A stretch of 44,048 nucleotides of DNA from Chloroflexota bacterium. Its GTDB lineage: Bacteria; Chloroflexota; Anaerolineae; Caldilineales; Caldilineaceae. How positions within the stretch are numbered: position 1 is the first letter of the stretch; the number at the start of each line of letters is the position of its first letter. The DNA lies in contig QEUW01000046.1 in assembly GCA_003577005.1 (NCBI GenBank), positions 1 to 44,048 of the forward strand, given 5' to 3'. The position numbers were made by a program, and so were the translations under genes. Positions 7,732-16,133 of this stretch are shown here, piece by piece. Below the pieces are notes generated by a model, which was not told the DNA's origin, did not search any database, and saw only the letters and a program-made list of their open reading frames with translations.

Positions 7732-9279
7732 GTGAATCAGACAAGCGTTCGCTTCAAGCAATACCTCACACAGATGAACTGCCAGTCAATCCTACAAACG
7801 GTCACGACAGTAACGTGGGTGATCTTGTGTTCAGTTGGGTGTGTGCATACTGCCCTACTTCCTGGAGCCAAGAGTGCGACAGCAACCTGGAAGCCAGCAC
7901 AACCGCCAACCCTGCTCCCGCTATCAGCGATACCCACGCCAGCACCGCAACCTGGCGCAGCAGGGATTGGCGACCCATATTACCCGAAGCTGGGTAACGG
8001 CGGCTATCATGTCGAGCACTACACCATTGTGCTGGATGTGCAGCCGGTTGCCAACCTCATCAGCGGGACCACCACCATTAGGGCGCACGCCACCCAATCG
8101 TTAAGCGCCCTCAATCTTGATTTTGCGGGGCTGACAATTAACCATGTGTTAGTCAACAGGAGCGCCGCCGCTTACAACCGAGATGGGCGGGAACTGACCA
8201 TTACGCCAGCCCACCCATTGCCCCACAACCAGGAATTCACTGTCGTGGTTGCCTATCAAGGGAGCCCGCAGCCGATCCTATCAGTCGCACGAGCTGGCGA
8301 AGTGGGCTGGTTCCATGCGGAAAACGGGGCGATCAATGTGCTAGGTGAACCGGATGGCGCCGCCTCTTGGTTCCCGTCGAACAATCATCCGCGCGATAAG
8401 GCGACGTATCGCTTCGAGATCACGGTGCCGGCAGGCTTTGTCGTCGCAGCAGCGGGTCTCTTGCGCGAGATAGTGAACCAGGACGAAACGGTTCGTTACA
8501 TCTGGGAGATGGACGAGCCGATGGCAAGCTACCTCGCCGCCATCAACATCGACGACTACGTTGTGGAGACGACGCCAGGCCCCGACGGTGTGACCATTCG
8601 CAATTATTTTTCGCCCCAGTTTCCGGAGGCGAGTAAGCGCGGCTATGCCAGGCTGCCCGAGATGATCGACTTTTTCTCCACCTTGTTTGGCCCCTATCCC
8701 TTTGCCGCCTATGGGGTGTTGATCGCCGATCCGGAGAGCGAAGTATGCCAGACGATTTTAGCTATTGAGATCCAGACCCTCTCAACCCACTGCCCGGAAC
8801 CTGCTGCGGAGGAGGAGGAAGTCATCGTCCACGAGCTTGTCCACCAATGGTTTGGCAACAGCGTGAGCGTACAGAACTGGCAAGACCTCTGGCTCAAGGA
8901 AGGACTGGCAACCTATGCGCAATGGCTGTGGCGGACACGGGGAAAAGAGATCACAGTCATCTCAAATGTCGCTACGGTTTATCGTCGCCACTTGAACCTG
9001 ATTATCCCGATCGGCCAACCGCCAGCAACTGACCTGTACAATCATGACAGCGTATATACTGGCGGCGCTCTAGTGTTCCATGCGTTGCGCCTGCAAGTCG
9101 GCGATGAAGCATTTTTTGAACTACTGCGCACTTACTATGAGCGCTTTCAGGGTCGCAACGCCAGTACGCAAGATTTCATTGCGCTGGCCGAAGAGGTAAG
9201 TGGCCAACACCTGGATGACTTCTTCCAGACCTGGCTCTATGCGGACCAACTGCCGCCCCTGCCGGCCGCGCCCCGCTAA
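7732..9279 (+). CDS. Secreted M1-family zinc aminopeptidase-like protein
   Basis: Starts at GTG 7732 with CGGAGG 8 bases upstream; 515 residues. The N-terminus has a hydrophobic segment ending in ILCSVGC, so export and possible lipid attachment are likely. Residues ~90-290 form the M1 N-terminal beta-saddle (NGGYHVEHYTIVLDVQP, SWFPSNNHPRDKATYRFEI). The catalytic part has HELVH at 367-371 and the third zinc ligand Glu390, the family spacing HEXXH-x18-E. TILAIEIQTLS stands where aminopeptidases have the GAMEN exopeptidase motif, so that motif is diverged as in many bacterial M1 proteins. The C-terminal helical domain of longer M1 enzymes is missing, which is common in this subgroup. It would release N-terminal residues from extracellular peptides. 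It ends 4 bases from a convergent second metallopeptidase. Confidence 0.88.
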   Translation: MNQTSVRFKQYLTQMNCQSILQTVTTVTWVILCSVGCVHTALLPGAKSATATWKPAQPPTLLPLSAIPTPAPQPGAAGIGDPYYPKLGNGGYHVEHYTIVLDVQPVANLISGTTTIRAHATQSLSALNLDFAGLTINHVLVNRSAAAYNRDGRELTITPAHPLPHNQEFTVVVAYQGSPQPILSVARAGEVGWFHAENGAINVLGEPDGAASWFPSNNHPRDKATYRFEITVPAGFVVAAAGLLREIVNQDETVRYIWEMDEPMASYLAAINIDDYVVETTPGPDGVTIRNYFSPQFPEASKRGYARLPEMIDFFSTLFGPYPFAAYGVLIADPESEVCQTILAIEIQTLSTHCPEPAAEEEEVIVHELVHQWFGNSVSVQNWQDLWLKEGLATYAQWLWRTRGKEITVISNVATVYRRHLNLIIPIGQPPATDLYNHDSVYTGGALVFHALRLQVGDEAFFELLRTYYERFQGRNASTQDFIALAEEVSGQHLDDFFQTWLYADQLPPLPAAPR

Positions 9280-9283
9280 GCGG

Positions 9284-11281
9284 TTATTCGTCTCCCGGCT
9301 GGCGAATTTCCAGTTCATAGCGCGCTGGCGTTGTTGTCGCCGGGGCCAGCGCGCTGATCGCCAGCACAACCTCACTGCTGTCGCTCAGGTTGGTCAGCTC
9401 GACTTGAGCGCGGCCGGCGCCATCGACCTTGATCCGGCGCAGGTTAACCAGCACATCGCCCTCAAACTCCAGCACTTGGAGGAGCCAGCGCTGGGTCAGT
9501 TGGTTGTCGGTCAGCAGCCAGCCCTCACTCTCCCACCCGTTGGGGCCGTGCTCAAAATCCGTAGCATAGTGGATCGCCGGAATGCGGACATCGTCGATAA
9601 ACCAGCCGCTGTGGTTGACGGCGTCATCGGTGACGTATTCAAAACGCACCCAAATCTGGTCGCCGGCATAGCGGCTGAGGTCAAAGTGTTCTACCACCCA
9701 AGGCAGCGTTGCCTGGTCTGAGCTTCGCGGCCTGCCGGTATAGGCGGGGCCGAAGCTGTTACCGGTGGGATTGGCCGTCGTCGTCTGCTGGCCGGGTAGG
9801 ACCTCCCATTTACGCCCGTCGCGGCTGGCTAGCACATAGCCATAGTCGTAGTGCTCTTCGATGTCCCACCACATGGCGACTTCCAGTCCAAGCAGTGTCC
9901 CTGGGGCTACCGGTCGCAGATCGAACCGGCGCGTCAAGCGGCTGTCAGACCGGTCACCCTGGTTGCTCCACCAGGCGTAGCGGCCGCTCGGGGCTAGGGG
10001 GGCTTCCAGTTGCGTCGTGGTTTGCCCGCTAAAGTGAATCGTTACTGCCCCTTCGCCCTGCAAACGAAGATAGTCGGTGGCATAATTCTTCACCGTGGCT
10101 TGATAAGGGGTGGCAGGATCGGGCACGTTCAATGAGGCACTGCTGGGCTTACGGAACTGAAGACCCGAATACCCATATACTTCCTCCTGCCCCAGTGTAC
10201 CGGGTTGGTTGGCATAATTGGCGACTACCCAATCGGCAAACAGGGCGTCGAACTCCAGAGTAATCCTCTGTTGGGCCAGCGCCTGTTGTACGCCGGCAAC
10301 CCCATTGGCCTGCTGCGCCACCAGCACGCTCAGGAGTGCCGGCCCAAAACGCTGGTGGAGATATTTGATGAAGAGATACGACGCGCCATAGTGATTCGGG
10401 GTGCCCTCCTCCCAGGCCGTGAGCGGCGTATCTGGCTGGCTCAAAAAATCGCCAACAAAGGCTGATGTGGTGCCAAAGCCGGCCACTTCTTGGGCATACT
10501 CGCTCAGTCCCTCATCCACCCAAGTCGCCTCGTTGCTGTCATGATAGCGGTGGATCATGTGCTGGAACTCGTGGGGCAGCACGGCGCCATCACCTAGATC
10601 GGCCAGGTTGATGTAGACTATTTCCTTTTCATTGGAGTATGGGTTGACGAGCCGGCTGTACTCGTCGGCGCTGCCAAAATAGCCAGCCGGGCCACCCATG
10701 CCCGTCGTGTACAGCAGATGTAGACGCGGGTCGTTGTCCACGCCAGGCTTCCATTCGCTGCCAAAAAAGGCCACCATCGCAGGGTAGGTCTGCGTGCTGA
10801 ACTGGTCGACAGCCCGGATGAGGGCCGTATGGTTATAGGTTGGACCCACCTCCACCCAGGCATAGCCGACGGCTGTCTTGTGGACCAGTTCAGCCGTGAT
10901 CTGTCTAGTGACCTGCGTACTCAAGTTTTGCACCCAGAAGTGGAGCTGGTCGCCTACAGTATAGTCAGGCGTTGTGCTGTTCACGACTAGGGGCACTGCG
11001 GCCACATCTGGGCGCAAACGCACAGCCAGATCGCGCAGGTCGCTCGCCGGCACATCCATCTGGAGCAGCAATTGCTCGGTGGAGGCTACAGTCGAATTCG
11101 AGCCAACGAGTGGCGTCGATGCTGCCGCAGAGGCGAGTCGTGCTGCGCTGGGGGTCGGGTGCGGTGTGGAGAGGGGCGAAACAGCGAGAGGAGCCAACAG
11201 CTGGTCTGGCTGGCAGGCAAATAGCGGACAAAGGATGATGAACAAGAGAAGTACAATGAGCTGACGGTTCTGAAGCTTCAT
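9284..11281 (-). CDS. Secreted HEXXH metallopeptidase lipoprotein with C-terminal immune-inhibitor-A-like beta domains
   Basis: ATG 11281 is chosen over the TTG at 11302 because it begins a lipoprotein signal MKLQNRQLIVLLLF...LFAC. The product has 665 residues. After a Ser/Thr/Pro linker, residues ~70-390 hold the peptidase with HEFQH at ~236-240 and WVDEGLSEYAQ about 18 residues later, giving the gluzincin arrangement HEXXH...E seen in the M30/hyicolysin-like group. Residues ~440-600 contain beta-sandwich modules like those of M6 peptidases (immune inhibitor A): WSNQGDRSDSRLTRRFDL and WVRFEYVTDDAVNHSGWFID, ending in VRIPAIHY. It would be a lipid-anchored extracellular protease. It is convergent with the M1 gene, and the two genes plausibly serve protein scavenging. 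Exact peptidase family assignment is uncertain. Confidence 0.8.
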   Translation of the reverse strand: MKLQNRQLIVLLLFIILCPLFACQPDQLLAPLAVSPLSTPHPTPSAARLASAAASTPLVGSNSTVASTEQLLLQMDVPASDLRDLAVRLRPDVAAVPLVVNSTTPDYTVGDQLHFWVQNLSTQVTRQITAELVHKTAVGYAWVEVGPTYNHTALIRAVDQFSTQTYPAMVAFFGSEWKPGVDNDPRLHLLYTTGMGGPAGYFGSADEYSRLVNPYSNEKEIVYINLADLGDGAVLPHEFQHMIHRYHDSNEATWVDEGLSEYAQEVAGFGTTSAFVGDFLSQPDTPLTAWEEGTPNHYGASYLFIKYLHQRFGPALLSVLVAQQANGVAGVQQALAQQRITLEFDALFADWVVANYANQPGTLGQEEVYGYSGLQFRKPSSASLNVPDPATPYQATVKNYATDYLRLQGEGAVTIHFSGQTTTQLEAPLAPSGRYAWWSNQGDRSDSRLTRRFDLRPVAPGTLLGLEVAMWWDIEEHYDYGYVLASRDGRKWEVLPGQQTTTANPTGNSFGPAYTGRPRSSDQATLPWVVEHFDLSRYAGDQIWVRFEYVTDDAVNHSGWFIDDVRIPAIHYATDFEHGPNGWESEGWLLTDNQLTQRWLLQVLEFEGDVLVNLRRIKVDGAGRAQVELTNLSDSSEVVLAISALAPATTTPARYELEIRQPGDE

Positions 11282-11491
11282 GATGATCACTCTTTGGAGC
11301 AACCTAAGCTTGCCCGTTGACCGTAGGGATGACGAATCTGCTGCTTGCAGCAGATCAACAAAGTCCAGCAGCCGGCTGGCCTCCCTTGCCTGGCCAACCT
11401 ATTATCAGCTAAAACTGCACGATTTCATAAGAAAGTTTCTGATAGAACCGGTTCTCACTCTGTTATCAGAATAGGAGTTGCGCACTCGCTC

Positions 11492-11524
11492 AGGTGCAAC
11501 GCACTTTGGAAGTGCGTCGCACCT
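11492..11524. repeat. GGTGC-type palindrome, copy 5
   Basis: AGGTGCAACGCACTT at 11492-11506 pairs with 11510-11524 at 14 of 15 positions around a TGG loop. It is in the 415-base gap between 11282 and 11696, which holds no supported gene; the gap also has a 12-base palindrome AGAACCGGTTCT and short TTATCAG repeats around 11400-11470. Confidence 0.7.
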
Positions 11525-11646
11525 CTTGAGGGCCAAGCCAAGTGCGTAACTTCTACAGAAAAAACACGATTCACAGTGCTAAAGGAGGCAAGTTCAAAAA
11601 ACACAGAATGTGAGCGTTGTCTATCTCTTCTCTGTATCAGGGTACG

Positions 11647-11674
11647 TTGTCGGATTATGACATCTTGCTACGAT
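11647..11674 (+). promoter_or_regulatory. Possible promoter of the PRC-barrel gene
   Basis: TTGTCG at 11647-11652, a 16-base spacer and TACGAT at 11669-11674, 22 bases before the ATG at 11697. A strong GGGAGGTGACC ribosome site follows. Both boxes deviate from consensus. Confidence 0.3.
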
Positions 11675-11696
11675 CACATGAGAAGGGAGGTGACCT

Positions 11697-12362
11697 ATGC
11701 AACTTAAAGATGGCGCAACGGTTTACACCGCCGATGGCCAAACGGTCGGCAGCATTGATCGCGTGGTCATCGATCCGCGTACAGATGAAGTGACGCACAT
11801 CGTCGTGCGCCAGGGTTTCTTCTTCACCGAAGACAAGGTCGTACCCACCGATCTGATCGATGTGGCAACCGAGGAGGAGGTCCGCCTGCGCGCTGATGTC
11901 GAGGACCTGGACGATCTGCCGCGCTTCGAGGAGCGGTACTATATTCCACCGGAGGACTTTAGCGGGGCAGAGGGTGAAATGGGCTACCCAGTAGGCTATG
12001 CCCGCCCCTACTACTGGTATCCCCCAGTGGGGGCCGCGGGCTTGGGCTACTACGGGGGAGCCTATGGCTATCCAACTGCACCCTACGTGACACACACGGT
12101 CCTGAACATTCCCGAAGGCACAATTGCGTTGCAAGAGGGCGCCCGGGTCATCAGCGCGGATGGGAAAGAGGTCGGCAACGTGGAGGAGGTCGTTACTGAT
12201 GCCAATATCGAGCGCGCGACGCATCTCTTAATCACCGAGGGCTGGCTCTTTACAGAGAAACGGCTGATCCCGGTCGATTGGATCAAAGACGTAGCCGAAG
12301 ACGAGATCCGGTTGGCCGTGAGTTCAAGGACGCTCGAACAGGTGCCAGAATATCAGCCGTAG
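11697..12362 (+). CDS. Double PRC-barrel domain protein
   Basis: A 221-residue protein with a strong ribosome site (AAGGGAGGTGACC) before ATG 11697. Residues ~1-75 and ~140-215 are two PRC-barrel domains with parallel sequence: GATVYTADGQTVGSIDRVVID against GARVISADGKEVGNVEEVVTD, each followed by THIVVRQGFFFTEDKVVP or THLLITEGWLFTEKRLIP. A linker of ~60 residues rich in Gly, Tyr and Pro joins them. PRC barrels occur in RimM and photosynthetic reaction centre H subunits; free-standing versions are common in stress-related bacterial loci but have no fixed function. The duplication is internal and clear. Ribokinase starts 9 bases downstream, so they probably share a transcript. Confidence 0.88.
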   Translation: MQLKDGATVYTADGQTVGSIDRVVIDPRTDEVTHIVVRQGFFFTEDKVVPTDLIDVATEEEVRLRADVEDLDDLPRFEERYYIPPEDFSGAEGEMGYPVGYARPYYWYPPVGAAGLGYYGGAYGYPTAPYVTHTVLNIPEGTIALQEGARVISADGKEVGNVEEVVTDANIERATHLLITEGWLFTEKRLIPVDWIKDVAEDEIRLAVSSRTLEQVPEYQP

Positions 12363-12371
12363 GCATGGATC

Positions 12372-13310
12372 ATGACGCCCAAAAAGTGGGATGTAGTCGT
12401 CGTTGGCGGCGCCAATTACGACTATCTGGTGCGTGGGTCGCACCTGCCGGGACCGGGTGACACGGTGCAGGGGGAAACATTTCAGGAAGCACCCGGCGGC
12501 AAAGGGGCGAACCAGGCGGTAGCGGCTGCCCGCCTTGGTGCGCGGGTAGCGTTTGTGGCCCGGATTGGGACCGACCCGCACGGTGACCAGATCATGGAAC
12601 GGCTGGCCGCCGAGGGCGTGAACACCACGCGCGTCATCCATGACTCAGATGCGCCAACCGGAGTTGCCCTGGTTCAAGTGAGCGAACAGGGTGAAAAACA
12701 GATTCTGGTTGCGCCCGGGGCCAATCGCCGGCTAAACATGGCCGATATTGAGCGAGCTGCGCCTGCCCTCGAAACGACCCACATCCTCCTCACGCAACTT
12801 GAAATCTCACTAGAGAGCGTCAAAGCTGCCGTCCGGCTGGGAGGGGGATCTCAGGCGCAGATTGTCCTCGACCCCGCACCGCCGCTCGACCTGCCCGACG
12901 AGTTCCTCCGCATGGTGGACGTGGTGAAGCCCAATGCCGGTGAAGCCGAGTCGCTCACCGGCGTAAAGGTGCAAGATCGCAACTCAGCGCGCAAGGCCGC
13001 TCAACAACTGTTGGAGCGCGGGGTGAAGGTGGTCGCAATCCAAGCTGGGGATGAAGGGGATCTGCTTGTCTGGCCTGAGCGTGAACAGTGGCTGCCCAGA
13101 CTACTGGTCGAGAGCGTCGATGCCACCGGCGCCGGGGACGCGTTCGCCGCCGCCCTGGCAGTGGCGCTAGCCGAAGGACGCCCGCTGGCTGAGGCTGGCC
13201 TCTTCGCCAATGCTGCGGCAGCGCTCACAACGACCAAACTTGGCGCCCAAACCGCCCTCCCCCGGCGCCAGGAGGTCCAGACATTGCTCGCCCGGAGTAC
13301 TGCCGGTTGA
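12372..13310 (+). CDS. rbsK: Ribokinase-like PfkB family sugar kinase
   Basis: A 312-residue PfkB-fold kinase. The N-terminal sugar-binding signature is GGANYDYLVRGSHLPGPGDT with APGGKGANQAVAAARLGARV (residues ~38-57), the central KPNAGEAESLTG precedes the ATP site, and the C-terminal PfkB signature is DATGAGDAFAAALAVALAEG (residues ~236-255) with the catalytic Asp in GAGD. Spacing and the P-GGKGANQAVAAARLG block fit ribokinase better than fructokinase or adenosine kinase. It would phosphorylate D-ribose or a related sugar in the cytosol. ATG 12372 follows the PRC-barrel stop by 9 bases without a good ribosome site, which suggests translational coupling. No ribose transporter is adjacent. Confidence 0.85.
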   Translation: MTPKKWDVVVVGGANYDYLVRGSHLPGPGDTVQGETFQEAPGGKGANQAVAAARLGARVAFVARIGTDPHGDQIMERLAAEGVNTTRVIHDSDAPTGVALVQVSEQGEKQILVAPGANRRLNMADIERAAPALETTHILLTQLEISLESVKAAVRLGGGSQAQIVLDPAPPLDLPDEFLRMVDVVKPNAGEAESLTGVKVQDRNSARKAAQQLLERGVKVVAIQAGDEGDLLVWPEREQWLPRLLVESVDATGAGDAFAAALAVALAEGRPLAEAGLFANAAAALTTTKLGAQTALPRRQEVQTLLARSTAG

Positions 13311-13350
13311 GCTATTGCACCGGCGACTTGTGTAGAATAAGGAGGTCCAG

Positions 13351-14049
13351 ATGGCAACAACACAGCCTGGAGAAAAGACCAACGCATCAGAGGAAGAGCG
13401 AAAGCGTGAAAGTGGCATGCCCGGCGGTGGGCAAGGTCGCGTGGAAGACGTGCGCGGGTCCGGCGTCTATCCGGCTTCTGGCCCCCGGCCGGCAGGAGGC
13501 GATGCACCCTTTCGGGGTATGGCCTCGTGGGGCCAGGGCGAGCGCGGCGCGGCGGGATACGAGAATCACGGCGAATCCGAATTGCGTCTCGGACCGGACA
13601 GCCTCGGTAAACCGCCCCAACAAGCTCGCGACATCATGACCAAAGACCCGACCTGCTGTCTGCCCGGCGACACAGTGGATCAGGTGGCACAGTTGATGAA
13701 GTCCGAGGACATTGGCCCGGTGCCGGTTGTGGAGAACCACGAGACCAAAAAGCTGGTTGGGATCGTCACTGACCGCGATCTGGCGATCAAGGTCGTGGCT
13801 GAGGGGCGTGACCCAAAACAGACCCGAGTCGAAGAGGTAATGACCCGCGAACTGGTCACCTGTCGCCCCGAAGACGACCTCCAGCAAGTCTTCCAGGCGA
13901 TGGCTGACCATCAAGTGCGCCGGATTCCGGTTGTCACCACAGATGGGCGGATCGTCGGCATCATTGCCCAGGCCGATATTGCCACGCGCGTCGACCAACC
14001 GGAGCCAACGGCGGAAGTGGTCGAGGAAATCTCGCGGCCCAGCGGGTAG
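13351..14049 (+). CDS. Tandem CBS-domain protein with Gly-rich disordered N-terminal tail
   Basis: Start ATG 13351 has AAGGAGGTCC directly upstream; 232 residues. Residues 1-~88 are low-complexity, rich in Gly, Glu and Arg, with GSGVYPASGP and SWGQGERGAAGYENHGESEL blocks. Residues ~92-150 and ~158-215 are the two CBS motifs forming a Bateman module: ARDIMTKDPTCCLPGDTVDQ, IGPVPVVENHETKKLVGIVTDRDLA and VEEVMTRELVTCRPEDDLQQ, VRRIPVVTTDGRIVGIIAQADIA. Such modules bind adenine nucleotides and act as energy or stress sensors; no partner domain is fused. The gene is convergent with the dppC-like gene, whose stop is 7 bases away. Confidence 0.88.
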   Translation: MATTQPGEKTNASEEERKRESGMPGGGQGRVEDVRGSGVYPASGPRPAGGDAPFRGMASWGQGERGAAGYENHGESELRLGPDSLGKPPQQARDIMTKDPTCCLPGDTVDQVAQLMKSEDIGPVPVVENHETKKLVGIVTDRDLAIKVVAEGRDPKQTRVEEVMTRELVTCRPEDDLQQVFQAMADHQVRRIPVVTTDGRIVGIIAQADIATRVDQPEPTAEVVEEISRPSG

Positions 14050-14056
14050 CGGATCG

Positions 14057-14947
14057 TCAGTATTCGCGCACGTCAAACATATCGCGCAGGGCGTCGCCCA
14101 CAAAGTTGATGCTCAGCACGGTCACCGTGATGGCGAGACCGGGAAAAACGGCCAGCCACCAGCCGCGCGAGATAAAGCTGCGCGCATCAGCCAGGATCAA
14201 CCCCCACGTCGGGGTCGAGGGTCTTACACCGAGCCCCAGAAACGAGAGCCCCGCTTCAGCCAGAATGGCGGCCGAGATACTCACCGTCGCCTGCACGATA
14301 ACCGGCGCTATGGCGTTGGGCAAAATATGGCGCGCCATGATCCGCCGTGAGGGGGCGCCGATAGCGCGCGCACCGACCACAAAATCCTGCGTGCGCAACG
14401 AGAGCACGGCGCCGCGCACAATGCGAGCAAAGTCGTCGAGAAAGGCGAGCGTGATAGCGACAATCACGTTCGCCAATCCGGTGCCAAAGACAGCTACCAG
14501 ATAGACGGCGATGATAAAATTGGGGAAGGCCCACTGCAGGTCGATGTACCGCATGATTACCTGGTCGGCCCACCCGCCGTAATAGCCGGCCAGCAACCCC
14601 AACACAACCCCCACAACCATGGCGATGGCAACCGTAATCACACCGACCAGGAGCGAAATGCGCGCCCCATAGACGATCCGGCTAAACAAGTCGCGGCCCA
14701 AATCGTCGGTGCCCATCAGGTGATCGGCGGATGGAGGAATCATAAAGCCGAACTCCTGGGCGTTGGGGTCGTACGGGGCGACCAGCGGGGCGAAGAGCGC
14801 AGCCACGACAATCAGTAGCAGGATCACCACGCCCACTGTGGCCGGCTTACTACGCCACAAGGTGCGCGCCCACAGCCAGCGTGACCGCGCCGCGCCCGCG
14901 GGTGCATCGATCCGGGCGACGGCTGGCAGGCGAAGCGTCTGGCTCAT
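14057..14947 (-). CDS. Oligopeptide/dipeptide-type ABC transporter permease (DppC family)
   Basis: ATG 14947 (MSQTLRLPAV) is chosen because GAGAG lies just upstream; the frame is open to 15022 through the palindromic spacer. The product has 296 residues: a cytoplasmic N-terminus, a first membrane segment at ATVGVVILLLIVVAALFAPL, the DppC marker APYDPNAQEFGFMIPPSADH and MGTDDLGRDLFSRIVYGARI, five further membrane segments and the EAA loop GARAIGAPSRRIMARHILPN. It pairs with the DppB-type permease upstream (15132-16076). No DppD or DppF ATPase gene is adjacent. Confidence 0.92.
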   Translation of the reverse strand: MSQTLRLPAVARIDAPAGAARSRWLWARTLWRSKPATVGVVILLLIVVAALFAPLVAPYDPNAQEFGFMIPPSADHLMGTDDLGRDLFSRIVYGARISLLVGVITVAIAMVVGVVLGLLAGYYGGWADQVIMRYIDLQWAFPNFIIAVYLVAVFGTGLANVIVAITLAFLDDFARIVRGAVLSLRTQDFVVGARAIGAPSRRIMARHILPNAIAPVIVQATVSISAAILAEAGLSFLGLGVRPSTPTWGLILADARSFISRGWWLAVFPGLAITVTVLSINFVGDALRDMFDVREY

Positions 14948-14982
14948 TGCTCTCTTTCCGGAGTCGTATACTGAGCTCTGTT

Positions 14983-15126
14983 TGAAAACCGGAGCGATTG
15001 GCAGGTGGGAACCGTCTTGCAAATTCCGGTTTTCACAGCAACCGCAGTATAGAAATTATCTCAAAATCTCTGTGTCCCACGGGTGCTACTCGCAGCAGTT
15101 CCAGAGCCACAACCGGTTTTGAGATA
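14983..15126. repeat. Two inverted repeats in the dppB-dppC spacer
   Basis: TGAAAACCGG at 14983-14992 pairs exactly with 15026-15035, and TATCTCAAAA at 15057-15066 pairs exactly with 15117-15126. The spacer between the two permease genes is 184 bases, unusually long for this operon type. It contains no open gene. Confidence 0.5.
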
Positions 15127-15131
15127 GTTGC

Positions 15132-16076
15132 TTACTCATAACGGATACGCGGGTCGATCAGGGTGTACAACAGATCCACCAACAGATTCATAAAGACAAA
15201 AATGGTCGAGACGAGCAAAATCGCCCCCTGCACCACCGGGTAGTCTCGGTTCAAGATGCTCTGGATCAGCACCCGCCCCAACCCCTTGATGGCAAAGACG
15301 TTTTCGATGATCACGGTGCCGGACATGAGCAGGGCAAAGGCGATACCCATTACCGTCACCACCGGGATGAGGGCGTTGCGCAGGGCGTGGCGCAAGATGA
15401 CCGTGTCGGGCCGCAGCCCCTTGGCGTGCGCCACTTTGATATACTCGCTGTTGAGCACCTCCAGCAGCGCCGAGCGCGTCATGCGGGCGATAATGGCCGA
15501 GAAGGTCGTCCCCGTGGCAATCGCCGGCAGGATCAGGTGGCGCAGCCAGGGCCAGAAACCGTCGCTGAGCGGTTTATAGCCGATGGCCGGCAGCCAGTTG
15601 AGGTTGACGGCAAAGACGATGATGAGCAGGATGCCCACCCAAAAGTCGGGCATGCTCAACCCCAGAAACGCCGTAAAGGTAAAACCGTGGTCGAGCACAC
15701 TGTTTTTGCGCAGCGCCGAGATGATCCCGGCCGGCAAGGCGATAGCTAACGCCACAATCGCCGAGAGCAAGGTCAGCGACAGCGTGCGCGGGATCGCCTC
15801 GGCAATGATCTGGCTGACCGGAATGTTGCTGCCGTAGATTGAATTGCCCAGGTCACCCTGCAAAAGCCGCCCCAGCCAGAGGACATACTGCACATAGAGC
15901 GGCCGGTCCAGGCCCAGCTTGCGCCGCAACTCGTCGGCTGCCGTCGGGTCCACCTCCGCCAACATGGCGCCCAGCGGGTCGCCGGGCACCATCCGCAGCA
16001 AAAAGAAGACCAACGTCGCCACCCCCAGGATGACTAGAAACGCAGCTAGAATTCGGCGGATCAGATAGCGGGTCAT
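15132..16076 (-). CDS. Oligopeptide/dipeptide-type ABC transporter permease (DppB family)
   Basis: A 314-residue permease with the DppB N-terminus MTRYLIRRILAAFLVILGVA, the marker FFLLRMVPGDPLGAML, the segment LGLDRPLYVQYVLWLGRLLQGDLG, about six membrane segments, and the EAA loop VAHAKGLRPDTVILRHALRN (residues ~213-232). The C-terminus DLLYTLIDPRIRY is typical. It is the second gene of the minus-strand operon dppA-like, dppB, dppC. The 57-base spacer from the binding-protein gene is almost filled by a heptamer-repeat hairpin. Confidence 0.93.
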   Translation of the reverse strand: MTRYLIRRILAAFLVILGVATLVFFLLRMVPGDPLGAMLAEVDPTAADELRRKLGLDRPLYVQYVLWLGRLLQGDLGNSIYGSNIPVSQIIAEAIPRTLSLTLLSAIVALAIALPAGIISALRKNSVLDHGFTFTAFLGLSMPDFWVGILLIIVFAVNLNWLPAIGYKPLSDGFWPWLRHLILPAIATGTTFSAIIARMTRSALLEVLNSEYIKVAHAKGLRPDTVILRHALRNALIPVVTVMGIAFALLMSGTVIIENVFAIKGLGRVLIQSILNRDYPVVQGAILLVSTIFVFMNLLVDLLYTLIDPRIRYE

Positions 16077-16082
16077 AGTAAT

Positions 16083-16132
16083 AAGTGATGAGTGATGAGT
16101 GATGAGTATGGCTCATTCATCACTCATCACTT
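16083..16132. repeat. Heptamer-repeat hairpin between dppA-like and dppB genes
   Basis: Three tandem AGTGATG units (16084-16104) and two ATCACTC/T units (16119-16132) form an exact 16-base inverted repeat, 16083-16098 with 16117-16132. It fills the 57-base spacer between the stop at 16134 and the start at 16076. The 7-base period resembles cyanobacterial STRR heptanucleotide repeats. Confidence 0.75.
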
Positions 16133-16133
16133 G

